Assembly (NCBI RefSeq): GCF_006346335.1 | Contig: NZ_VDMC01000013.1 | Location: 1 to 62,952, forward strand | Length of the DNA: 62,952 bases | Direction: 5' to 3' | Source of the DNA: Aequorivita sinensis | GTDB lineage: Bacteria > Bacteroidota > Bacteroidia > Flavobacteriales > Flavobacteriaceae | Part shown: positions 26,800-35,053 of the stretch, piece after piece | Numbering within the stretch: the stretch's first letter is position 1 | How the letters are laid out: every line of letters starts with the position of its first letter | Made by a program: the position numbers and the translations under genes | The notes under the pieces: generated by a model | The model's input: the letters and a program-made list of their open reading frames with translations, nothing else | Databases searched by the model: none | What the model was told of the DNA's origin: nothing

Positions 26800-26956
26800 A
26801 TGGTATAAGTTGTAAAAAAATACAGCTATCCTTTCAAAGGTAATGAACTAGATTTACATGACAATAATCCAAAAAATAATTTCAAATAATCCACCGAAAG
26901 TATAAAATGACAAAATAATTAGATAAATTTACTAGTCTAACCACAACCTATCCAAG

Positions 26957-27520
26957 ATGGCTTTACCTGATAATATGAATTTTTTGATAGTTGAAGATTT
27001 AGTATCAGATACTTTTTTACTTCAACGACAGCTTAAAAAAATTTCAGTAAATCCTGAAATTCGATTTGTAGATAGCGAGATAAGTTTAATAAATGCTTTA
27101 AAAACATACATTCCAGATATGGTTATCACCGACTTTAAACTTGTAGGAATGAATGCATTTGATGTAATTAGAATTTCTAAAAATTATAACGACAATATTC
27201 CAATAGTAGTTATCACAGGAAATTTAAAATACGAAGGAGATAAGGATGAATTATTAAAGAGTGGTGCCGAAGGTTTTTTTCTAAAAGAACCTATTAATAC
27301 CCTTAATGAAAGATTACTCCCGTTATTTGAGACTATTATAGCAAATAGTCAAGATAAAATGGACCGTATAGATAGGCAGAGACGAAAATACGATTCTAGC
27401 AAATCTCATAGCGACTTTTTAAGAGAATACACTTTTGGTGATGATTATGAAGAAGAGGATAAAGAGAACCAGAAAGAACCAACGATATTAGACAAGATAT
27501 TGAACCTATTTAGGAAATAA
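26957..27520 (+). CDS. Response regulator with charged C-terminal tail
   Basis: 187 aa. Receiver domain with acidic residues Glu13-Asp14 (IVEDLVSD), phosphoacceptor Asp59 (VITDFKLVG), Thr in VVITGN and Lys in FFLKEPI. After the receiver comes about 60 residues of charged, non-domain sequence (DYEEEDKENQKEP) ending in a short hydrophobic helix (ILDKILNLF). It has no DNA-binding output domain. Read divergently from the histidine kinase at 25351-26799, so it may belong to the same pathway as a second partner. Confidence 0.9.
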   Translation: MALPDNMNFLIVEDLVSDTFLLQRQLKKISVNPEIRFVDSEISLINALKTYIPDMVITDFKLVGMNAFDVIRISKNYNDNIPIVVITGNLKYEGDKDELLKSGAEGFFLKEPINTLNERLLPLFETIIANSQDKMDRIDRQRRKYDSSKSHSDFLREYTFGDDYEEEDKENQKEPTILDKILNLFRK

Positions 27521-27558
27521 AAAAGAGTCTGATTCTACTGTAGAATCAGACTCTTTTT
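27519..27558. terminator. Bidirectional Rho-independent terminator
   Basis: AAAAGAGTCTGATTCTA pairs with TAGAATCAGACTCTTTT across a CTG loop, giving a 17-bp stem flanked by A and T runs. It serves both the response regulator (plus) and the GltB-like gene (minus). Confidence 0.92.
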
Positions 27559-27578
27559 TGTCTTTAACTTATTATCGA

Positions 27579-29174
27579 TTATGGGTGAATTCCCCAACGG
27601 TTTTTATCGGCGTAAGCGAAATCCATCTGATATTTTTTAGGAATATCACCATTTAGCATAGAACCTTCCTTAATAGACGGGAATAGCTCTTCGTAAGTAA
27701 TCATTTCATTTAATGATACTCTTCTATAAATATGAGTACGTGTAAGATTTCTAGTTTCATCTACACCAGTAGCTCCTAATAATTCCACGAAATTCTTAAT
27801 TGTTTTTTCGTGATAATTAGCAACACGAGTTTTCTTATCTTCTGGAACCAAACCTACTGTTAACTTAGGGTCTTGAGTAGTAATACCTACAGGACATTTA
27901 TTGGTGTTACAAAGTAAAGCTTGAATACACCCAATAGCCATTTTCATACCTCTCGCTTGGTAACATCCATCTGCTCCTAAAGCAATAGCACGAGCAATAT
28001 GGAACGCAGAAGTAATTTTACCTGAAGCAATCACCTTAATATGTCGACGAATATTCATACCATTTAAGATGTTATGAACGAAATCTAAACCATCTAACAA
28101 CGGTGCACCTACATAATTACTAAATTCTGGTGGTGCAGCTCCAGTTCCTCCTTCTCCTCCATCTACCGCAATAAAGTCTGGATACAAATCGAGTTCAACC
28201 ATTGCTTGACAGATTGCAATAAACTCACTCTTATAACCAATACACAGTTTAAATCCAACTGGTTTACCTCCCGACAACTCTCTTAGTTTTTGAATAAACT
28301 TAATCATTTCCATAGGCGTATCAAACGCAGAATGGTAAGGTGGCGACACAACTTTTACGTGAGGTTTAATATGTCTAATTTTAGCAATTTCCTCAGAGTT
28401 TTTCTCTGCAGGAAGTATTCCACCATGCCCAGGTTTTGCTCCTTGAGAAATTTTAAGCTCAATCATCTTAACATTAGGATGTTTAGCTTTTTCTGCGAAT
28501 AATTCAGGGTTAAACTTACCATCTTCGGTACGGCAACCAAAATAACCTGTTCCAATTTGCCAGATTAAATCTCCTCCGTGCTTTAAGTGATAATGACTTA
28601 AACCTCCTTCTCCAGTATTATGGGCGAAATTTCCAATTTTGGCACCAGCGTTTAAAGCTTCTACAGCATTGGAACTTAGCGCTCCAAAACTCATCGCAGA
28701 AATATTTAGAATACTAGCAGAATACGGTTGTGTACAATCCTTATTACCGATCATGATACGTGGATCGTTATTTAAGGTATCAAAAGCCTTTGGTGCTATT
28801 GAATGACAAATCCATTCGTAGCCTTCAGCATAAAGGTCTAATTGCGTTCCAAAAGGAATAGTATCTCTAACCCCTTTTGCTCTTTGATATACAGTTGAAC
28901 GATCTACTCTATTAAAAGGACGACCATCAATGTCAGATTCAATAAAGTATTGATACAATTTTGGACGAAGTTCTTCAAGTACATAACGCAAACGACCGAA
29001 AACGGGATAATTTCGCATAATTGTATGCCGCGTTTGAAGTATGTCGTAATACCCTAAAGCAGTAAACAAGAAAACGATTACAAAAAACACATACCATGAA
29101 GGGTCTAGGTAGTAGCCTAATGCAAAAGTTATTATAAGCAAAACACTCGAAAATATAAAGAATTGAGTACGCAT
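27579..29174 (-). CDS. FMN-binding glutamate synthase family protein (GltB-like, membrane-anchored)
   Basis: 531 aa. Two N-terminal hydrophobic segments (4-20, 27-43) precede a domain homologous to the central and FMN domains of glutamate synthase (about 80-500). Signatures include SAMSFGALSSNAVEALNAGA, NTGEGGLS, FKLCIGYK, DGGEGGTGAAPPEF and the cluster-region CNTNKCPVGITTQDP. It lacks the N-terminal glutamine amidotransferase domain and the small subunit, so it is not a classical GOGAT. Stand-alone forms like this are widespread in Bacteroidota and their reaction is not established. Ends at a bidirectional terminator. Confidence 0.92.
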   Translation of the reverse strand: MRTQFFIFSSVLLIITFALGYYLDPSWYVFFVIVFLFTALGYYDILQTRHTIMRNYPVFGRLRYVLEELRPKLYQYFIESDIDGRPFNRVDRSTVYQRAKGVRDTIPFGTQLDLYAEGYEWICHSIAPKAFDTLNNDPRIMIGNKDCTQPYSASILNISAMSFGALSSNAVEALNAGAKIGNFAHNTGEGGLSHYHLKHGGDLIWQIGTGYFGCRTEDGKFNPELFAEKAKHPNVKMIELKISQGAKPGHGGILPAEKNSEEIAKIRHIKPHVKVVSPPYHSAFDTPMEMIKFIQKLRELSGGKPVGFKLCIGYKSEFIAICQAMVELDLYPDFIAVDGGEGGTGAAPPEFSNYVGAPLLDGLDFVHNILNGMNIRRHIKVIASGKITSAFHIARAIALGADGCYQARGMKMAIGCIQALLCNTNKCPVGITTQDPKLTVGLVPEDKKTRVANYHEKTIKNFVELLGATGVDETRNLTRTHIYRRVSLNEMITYEELFPSIKEGSMLNGDIPKKYQMDFAYADKNRWGIHP

Positions 29175-29769
29175 AATTGGGATTTATTGAAATTGGGTCT
29201 ATGTTTTATAGAATATATTAGCTCTTATAAAATATAAAATTCTGATAATCAGTAAGCTGTAGATTTTAAATATTAAGGACGAAATTACAACTTATTTCTC
29301 AAGATACTAATATGAAAATAGAGTTTTTAAATGTATTAATATAAATGATAAATAAATGCCGCTAACTTTAAATCACTTAGATTCCTTTCAAAATAACTGT
29401 AATTATTAATTCAACAATTATAAGTTTTTACATAACTGAATAAAAGAGCAAAACTAATTATTCAATATCTATTCAACAACCAAATCACGCCCTTTTAACT
29501 TGCAAATATGCTAATTAATTGAATACAAATTAGGTTAGGCTAAATTCATATGTTTTCACCTTGATTTCCAAAAGAAATAACACTAAAACCCTATATTAAT
29601 TAAAAAAGAAAATAATTATATAATCAATAATTAATCAAAGTAAAATCACAATACTTCATGCTTTTTGTCATATATATTCAATATATTCACTCAATTTTAA
29701 CAATAATACATTTTAAAACACAATACATCCTATAATAAAACTTTACTTACTTCTCATTTTATTTTTAAT
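29175..29769. other. AT-rich intergenic region
   Basis: About 595 bp between the GltB-like gene (minus) and the Omp28-like pseudogene (plus). Very AT-rich, with no frame, hairpin or recognisable RNA. It probably contains the former promoter and signal-peptide start of the pseudogene, which cannot now be identified. Confidence 0.4.
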
Positions 29770-29772
29770 TAG

Positions 29773-31422
29773 TTAGATAAGATTAAAGCACAAACAAAAA
29801 GAGTTCTTATAGAAGAAGGCACTGGTACTTGGTGTAATTGGTGTCCGTGCGGAATTGTTTTCGAACAACAAATGATTTAAGAACACGTCGTTATTTTTGT
29901 TGCAATACAAATGGGTAACGTAATGAAGAGCACGCCTGATTATGCTGCAGCCACTACCATCACTGGTTTACCGAATGGAAATGTTGATCGCGTTGCACTA
30001 CGAGTTGGCACATTATATTGGAAAACTGAAGTAATCAACCAAATTAACAACACTCCCCCAACTGACATTTCAGTCAAAACTATTTTTAACCCTGGCACGT
30101 GTAATTTATCCATGACAGTTACTGCCGATTTCTTTACTGCATTATCAGGGGACTATACATTAGGAGCTGTGGTTGTTGAAGATGTTATAACAGGCACTAG
30201 TAGCGGTTACGATTAATATAATGCTTACTCTGGTGGCACTGTCGAAATGGGTGGTTGGGAAAACTTACCAGACCCTGTACCTGCTAGACAATTGGTTTAC
30301 GACCACGTAGCCCGTTATTTAGCTACTGAATATGTAGGAGATGCTGGAAGTTTACCTAGTACGATTTCTGCAGGTTCACAACACTCTCATACCATTACTT
30401 GGACATTACCTGAAGAATATAATGGAGAATACACTCATGTAGTAGGTTATATTACAAATGCTACTACAGGTGAAATACTTAATGCGGGTAAAAGTGCATA
30501 TCTTCCAGGCCATATTAATGCTTAATCATTTTTTGTATCTGAAGGTGAAACAAGTGCATTAGTTGGTGTAAATTATCATTATGAAATTTTAACCCACGAT
30601 CCAGATAACTTAGACTTAACAATTACTGCTGTTGATATTCCCTATTGGATGACCTTAACAATAAAAGGTGAGACTACAGCTAGTTTAATAGGAACACCAA
30701 CTAAAGAAGGAACTTATCTAGTTACACAAATGCTTTCGGATGGAAATTCCTCTGAACAACAATATTTTGAAGTTGAAGTAGTAGATTCTGGTGAAGTAGA
30801 TTGGCATGTTGTAGGCCAAGAAGGGTTTACCGATGGTATTGCATATGATCTAAATTTAGAAATAAACAGTATTGGAGTTCCATAAGTAATGTCTGCAAAT
30901 TCAAATAATGAAATATCAGTTTACACTTACGAAAATGATTCTTGGGCATTATTAGGTAATAAAACTACTGGCGAACAAGGACAAGCTGCAATGGCTCTAG
31001 CTCCCGATAGCACTCCATACATTATTACTGTAAATTGTTTATTAAAAGTTTATAAGTACGATGGTTCAAATTGGACTCAAGTAGGTGGCACAGTTGGCAA
31101 CGGATACCATATGGATATAAACGTTGCAAATGATGGTACTCCTTATGTGTCTTATATGGACGTTACAAATAACAACTTTAATATTGTTGATTACCCTAAT
31201 CCAAATTCTGGACAGTTTACCGTACTATCAAACTATAACGGAAAGTTCCAATTATTAGACATTCAAGGCAGAGTAATTTCAGAAGGCATTTTAGAAATTG
31301 TAGATGCTACAAGCAATAATTACACCTATACCTTTAATCACTCAAACTTATCGAAAGGATTGTATTTATTAAGTATAGCGAATGAACAAAAAAGATAAGT
31401 AGTGAAAATCAAAATTGAATAA
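29773..31422 (+). pseudogene. Omp28-related T9SS surface protein gene interrupted by in-frame stops
   Basis: One continuous frame reads KRVLIEEGTGTWCNWCPCG (usually GTWCGWCPRG in Omp28-like proteins), then VDRVALR, then GGWENLPDPVPARQLVYDHV, a beta-rich middle, and a type A sorting domain with IVDYPNPNSGQF and KGLYLLSI. TAA stops fall at 29878, 30214, 30523, 30883 and 31396 without any frameshift. Each sits where Gln fits the family or local pattern (for example QMI-stop-EHV, EQKR-stop-VVKIKIE). A TAG lies at 29770 and no start codon is seen. The natural stop appears to be 31420-31422, with a terminator after it. It would have encoded a secreted, Cys-containing surface protein. The region before IVDYPNPN looks internally shortened. 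Confidence 0.85.
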
Positions 31423-31446
31423 TTAACCAAGTTTAATTCAGTAAAT

Positions 31447-31477
31447 AAAAAGCTTCCAATAATTTGGAAGCTTTTTT
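31447..31477 (+). terminator. Rho-independent terminator after the Omp28-like pseudogene
   Basis: AGCTTCCAA (31451-31459) pairs with TTGGAAGCT (31464-31472) around a TAAT loop, preceded by an A run and followed by TTTTTT. Confidence 0.9.
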
Positions 31478-31533
31478 AATATCTTGGTTATTTAAGATTT
31501 TTCTTAAACTAAAGGATAGTGAAATCTATTAAA

Positions 31534-31728
31534 CTAAAATGTATATCGTATATTTTTAGATTTTTTCTTATTTACAGTTTTATTTTTTTTCTTATTCCTG
31601 GCTCCTACTGTAGATTTCGATTTATTATGATTTTCATCAAGTGTTTCATTTTTGGATAACTTTAGCTGTAAGTTTAATTGAGCTATCAAACTTTCAGTTG
31701 TACTGCGAAGTATATCTATCCTATTCAT
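31534..31728 (-). CDS. Small Lys-rich protein, doubtful
   Basis: 64 aa. An amphipathic N-terminal helix (MNRIDILRSTTESLIAQLNL) is followed by a very basic, low-complexity tail (KKKNKTVNKKKSKN). The N-terminal half looks like real protein, while the tail may reflect A-rich DNA. Isolated, with no family recognised. Confidence 0.4.
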   Translation of the reverse strand: MNRIDILRSTTESLIAQLNLQLKLSKNETLDENHNKSKSTVGARNKKKNKTVNKKKSKNIRYTF

Positions 31729-31972
31729 AGCATTTAATTTGTTAGTTTTAATTTCGGTAATAAAATTAACACGAATAATTTTAGATTTACCCTACATAAC
31801 ATTTCCTTATGCCTTAATTATCATAAACTTAACATTAAGGATATAATATTGACAATTCAAAGTTTGATTTGGCTGCGAGAAGTAGTGTTTTAAGCAAAAC
31901 TTCACATATTTAATTTCTCCACATTTGGTTTAAAAAGCAATCTAGCTTCCTATTTATTCAAGATTAACAGGT

Positions 31973-32947
31973 TTATTGTTTTAGGAAACGATGCTGACTA
32001 ACAGTATCATTAAAAATCAACATTAATACATATACCCCATTTGGAAGGTTGGAAACATCGATAAAATCATCTTTATTTAATTGTTTAGAACAAACCAAAC
32101 GCCCACCCATATCATATACTTTAGCTTGAGAAGAATTTGAGTTTCTGATAAAAAGTTGTGTAACTGCAGGATTAGGATATACCTGAAACTTCTTACTTTC
32201 TTTTTCCTCTACACCTAAAAGCTGTTCATTTATAACACCTACAGCATCCAGATCAAACCCACCTGAATGAAATGGGGTTGTAAAAGGATCGTTTATAATA
32301 TTTCCATGACTATCATAACTTGCATAATTAGAATTTAGACTTCCCACAACATCTATTATCTTAATATGAGTAATATTATTTTTATCAAGTAGGGGATCTT
32401 CTTGTAATTCCGCAAGGTCGAATGGAGTTCCAAACATCGCCCGATATTTACCTGCTAGGTTATTTATATAGGTAGGATCTAATTCATCAAACCCTTCCAC
32501 TTGAATCTCTGTTTGAGTTTGGCTATGAGAAGGAAATCTAAAAAAATCAATTCCGTTGGAGCTTACTTCAACAAAAGCTAATTCCAAATAAAAATCACTA
32601 AAACTATTTTCAAAAACAGCAAAATCAAAGCCGGGACCATCTTTTATGGGGCTATCAAAAGTTAATATGGCTTGCCCACCATCTCCCAAGCTTACCGCAC
32701 TATTTGTGGCAGGACCTTTTGCATTATCGGGCTCACCATAAGTTGTAAAGTTACTACCGTTAGCCTGATAATCCGGATTCGAAATATCTACATAACCTCT
32801 TTCAATACTAACACCTGTTGCCCAAGAAACAAAAAGGGCACTATCCGCTGCAATGGCTGTTGACCCAACTTGGCCAGCTGCAGGCGCATAACTTTGCGCC
32901 TGCAGCGAACAAGTAGTCATCAGAAATAAGATAAAAATTACCCTCAT
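31973..32947 (-). CDS. T9SS-sorted cell-surface protein in the B12-regulated operon
   Basis: 324 aa. Signal peptide (MRVIFILFLMTTCSLQAQ), then an about 220-residue beta-rich domain starting YAPAAGQVGSTAI with motifs SLGDGGQAILTFD, DFAVFENSF, EVSSNGIDFFRFPS and GGFDLDAVGVIN. This is the 'cell surface protein' family often placed beside B12-binding propellers. The C-terminal type A sorting domain contains VYPNP, VYDMGG and LPNGVYVLML. The start overlaps the stop of the BtuG-like gene by 4 bp, so the two are translated together behind the cobalamin riboswitch. Role in corrinoid capture is inferred from that context only. Confidence 0.85.
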   Translation of the reverse strand: MRVIFILFLMTTCSLQAQSYAPAAGQVGSTAIAADSALFVSWATGVSIERGYVDISNPDYQANGSNFTTYGEPDNAKGPATNSAVSLGDGGQAILTFDSPIKDGPGFDFAVFENSFSDFYLELAFVEVSSNGIDFFRFPSHSQTQTEIQVEGFDELDPTYINNLAGKYRAMFGTPFDLAELQEDPLLDKNNITHIKIIDVVGSLNSNYASYDSHGNIINDPFTTPFHSGGFDLDAVGVINEQLLGVEEKESKKFQVYPNPAVTQLFIRNSNSSQAKVYDMGGRLVCSKQLNKDDFIDVSNLPNGVYVLMLIFNDTVSQHRFLKQ

Positions 32948-34242
32948 TTTACAATTAACTTCTCTGTCGAAATATTTCCTTCAAAAGCTATTTGCACTAA
33001 GTAAACTCCAGCTTTTAAGTCGTTTACTTTTACCGTTTCATTGCTATAAACTCCAGCTTTTACCATTCTTCCTGATGTATCGTAAATCGAAATTTCTGCA
33101 TTCCCATTAATATTGAGGTTGAAACCATCTGTCGCAGGATTAGGGTAGATCGCGATGTTATTCGCTACAAAATCTGACACCGATGCTGTTTGGGCTTCAT
33201 ATTTATATACTCCATTTGGTAATTGGCCTACAGTGTATTCTGTTTCAAAACTTCCATCTTCATTATAGATATAAACTTTCCCATCATTCACATAATTTAC
33301 GGCATCGGTTAAATACAACTTATCAGCTATCTTATTAAACCCATAAGGAATTAGAACGTTGTTTGAAGATGTAATAATAAATGGCTGAGCTGGAAGTTCA
33401 GTATCCGTCAATGACATTTTGTAGATATTTCTATTTAATACGTAATAAAGATCAGTAGCATCTAGACCTAGAAATTCTGGATGATCTAAACCAGGAAATG
33501 TGAATTCTGTAGTGTTCTGATAGTCGTTTAGGCTAATTTTTACAATCTTTCCAGATGTTTCATTTCCTGAATAACTTGGATTTCCGGTGCAAAGAACATA
33601 AAGGAAGTCATCATCAACGCGTAAGGCTGAAGGCACATCGCCCACAGCTACCTCAGTAACCTCGTTAGTAGCAGCATCAATAATTGAAATAGAATTCCCA
33701 AAACCATAGCCTCCTTGATGTGCAACAAATAGAACACCATTTTTCTCAACTATTTCTTCTGGCCCTTCAGCAACAGGAATTGTTGAAGTAACTTCATTTG
33801 TTGTTAAATCTATAACAGCAACGAAATCGTCGGAATCATCTCCTGGATTACCCCAATTGGTGACATATGCTTTGTCACCTGAAAAGGCAATATTTCGAGG
33901 ATAAACCATTTGGTCTGTGATGCTAGCAGCCATTTCAAAAGTTGTTCTATTCATCACTTTAACCTCATTACTATAATTTAAAACGACATAAGCAAAATCC
34001 TCTGTAAACCCCATTCCTTGACCAGTATCACCTAATGCCATACCCATGTTTTGATTTGAAAAAACATTATTTTCTAATGCACCATTTGAATTTAGAAATG
34101 AAACTGAAGCTGTTTCGGTTCCTATCATTCCTTCATTTAAGATAAATATTCCATCTTCATAATTTTGAGAATAACTACAAATACAAAATAATAATGTAGC
34201 CGCTACGGTTAGTAAGTTGTTGTAATAATTTTTCATGTTCAC
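32944..34242 (-). CDS. YncE/BtuG-like beta-propeller with T9SS sorting domain
   Basis: 432 aa. Signal peptide, then about 330 residues of YVTN/YncE-type propeller repeats: VMNRTTFEMAASI, NIAFSGDKAYVTNWG, DLTTNEVTSTIPVAEGPE and DAATNEVTEVAVGDVPSALR. A type A sorting domain with IYPNPATDGF and LKAGVYLVQI ends the protein. The fold and the cobalamin riboswitch upstream match BtuG of Bacteroides, a surface propeller that binds B12 and hands it to BtuB. BtuG is a lipoprotein, whereas this one would be exported and anchored by T9SS. No btuB is adjacent. B12 binding is an inference from fold plus riboswitch. Confidence 0.85.
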   Translation of the reverse strand: MNMKNYYNNLLTVAATLLFCICSYSQNYEDGIFILNEGMIGTETASVSFLNSNGALENNVFSNQNMGMALGDTGQGMGFTEDFAYVVLNYSNEVKVMNRTTFEMAASITDQMVYPRNIAFSGDKAYVTNWGNPGDDSDDFVAVIDLTTNEVTSTIPVAEGPEEIVEKNGVLFVAHQGGYGFGNSISIIDAATNEVTEVAVGDVPSALRVDDDFLYVLCTGNPSYSGNETSGKIVKISLNDYQNTTEFTFPGLDHPEFLGLDATDLYYVLNRNIYKMSLTDTELPAQPFIITSSNNVLIPYGFNKIADKLYLTDAVNYVNDGKVYIYNEDGSFETEYTVGQLPNGVYKYEAQTASVSDFVANNIAIYPNPATDGFNLNINGNAEISIYDTSGRMVKAGVYSNETVKVNDLKAGVYLVQIAFEGNISTEKLIVK

Positions 34243-34642
34243 TTTTTTATAAAATTTATTTAGAATTGAATTTATTTGAGATTTAGTCTACCAATGATCA
34301 CGCACTTGAATTACAAATCAAGTTTAAATCACTACTAATTTGCTTTGATTTACAAAAACCTAAACAGGAGTTTTTAAACACATTTAGGTTGATTAATTTG
34401 ATTATATCTAAGTGTTTATCTTGAAAACATTTATAGTGATATTTTGTACACCTTAGGTTGGTAGAAAGCAGTGAAAACAATAACTTAGGATAGATTTTCT
34501 GAAGAAAAAATTTAAATACAGTTATGCCGTTTCTCTGAGCGAATCTCAGAAAATGGATAGTAATACAAATAATTAGTTTACAGCAGTAATCGTTCATAAA
34601 CCTGAAGCTTTTTACCCGAAAGCCATTGTTTTATGTTATTAG

Positions 34643-34852
34643 GCATTTGGCAGGTCTCCTGGCTCGCGTCCTGTAATTTTCCTTCCCATTGGTTCACCAA
34701 CAGTGGATTTTGAAGTTTTAATTACAGACGTCCCAATCTTGGGACTAAGCTTACAGTTGCGGGAACAGCTCAGGCTTTTATTAAGTGCAAAAATTCACTT
34801 TTCCTGATTCCCTTTTAATTGTGCTGAAATTTTTCAGCAACAAACCAAACGT
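34643..34852 (-). promoter_or_regulatory. Cobalamin (AdoCbl-type) riboswitch
   Basis: Read on the minus strand it contains the aptamer pieces in order: AAAAGGGAATC, CCTGAGCTGTTCCCGCAACT followed by GTAAGC, CCACTGTTGGTG, AATGGGAAGG and GACGCGAGCCAGGAGACCT followed by GCC. It faces the BtuG-like gene, whose start is about 400 nt downstream. That long linker has no convincing gene. B12 binding would repress the two surface-protein genes. Confidence 0.95.
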
Positions 34853-34856
34853 GGCG

Positions 34857-34864
34857 CAAAACTA
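34857..34864 (-). promoter_or_regulatory. Candidate -7 box of the cobalamin-riboswitch transcript
   Basis: On the minus strand the sequence is TAGTTTTG, an exact TAnnTTTG match, ending 4-5 bp before the first riboswitch bases. A TTG occurs 25 bp upstream, slightly beyond the usual 17-23 bp spacing. Confidence 0.5.
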
Positions 34865-35053
34865 ATTAAAATTTCATTGTGAATTATTACAAAACATGAG
34901 ATTTTCAAAAATGTAAAACGACTTATATACCCTAATGTTTATCAATGAAATATGGAGCCAAAATGAAGGTTAAATAAGTTATCGCACTTAAAAATCTTCA
35001 AAATTGTCATGGTATTCTTATCTTGCAGACAATTATTCTTTAAAAATTATTCT

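Noticed and set aside
27579-29174. Classical glutamate synthase large subunit
   Set aside because: It is about a third of the normal size, has N-terminal membrane helices, and lacks the amidotransferase domain and small subunit.
29773-31422. Genetic code change (TAA read as Gln)
   Set aside because: All intact neighbours use TAA as a normal stop, the conserved WCxWC region has other unusual substitutions, and the start codon is missing, so gene decay is the simpler explanation.
34298-34597. 99-codon minus-strand frame inside the riboswitch leader
   Set aside because: Composition is random-like (many Cys, Lys, Phe), with no signal peptide or family; it lies in the leader of the B12 operon.
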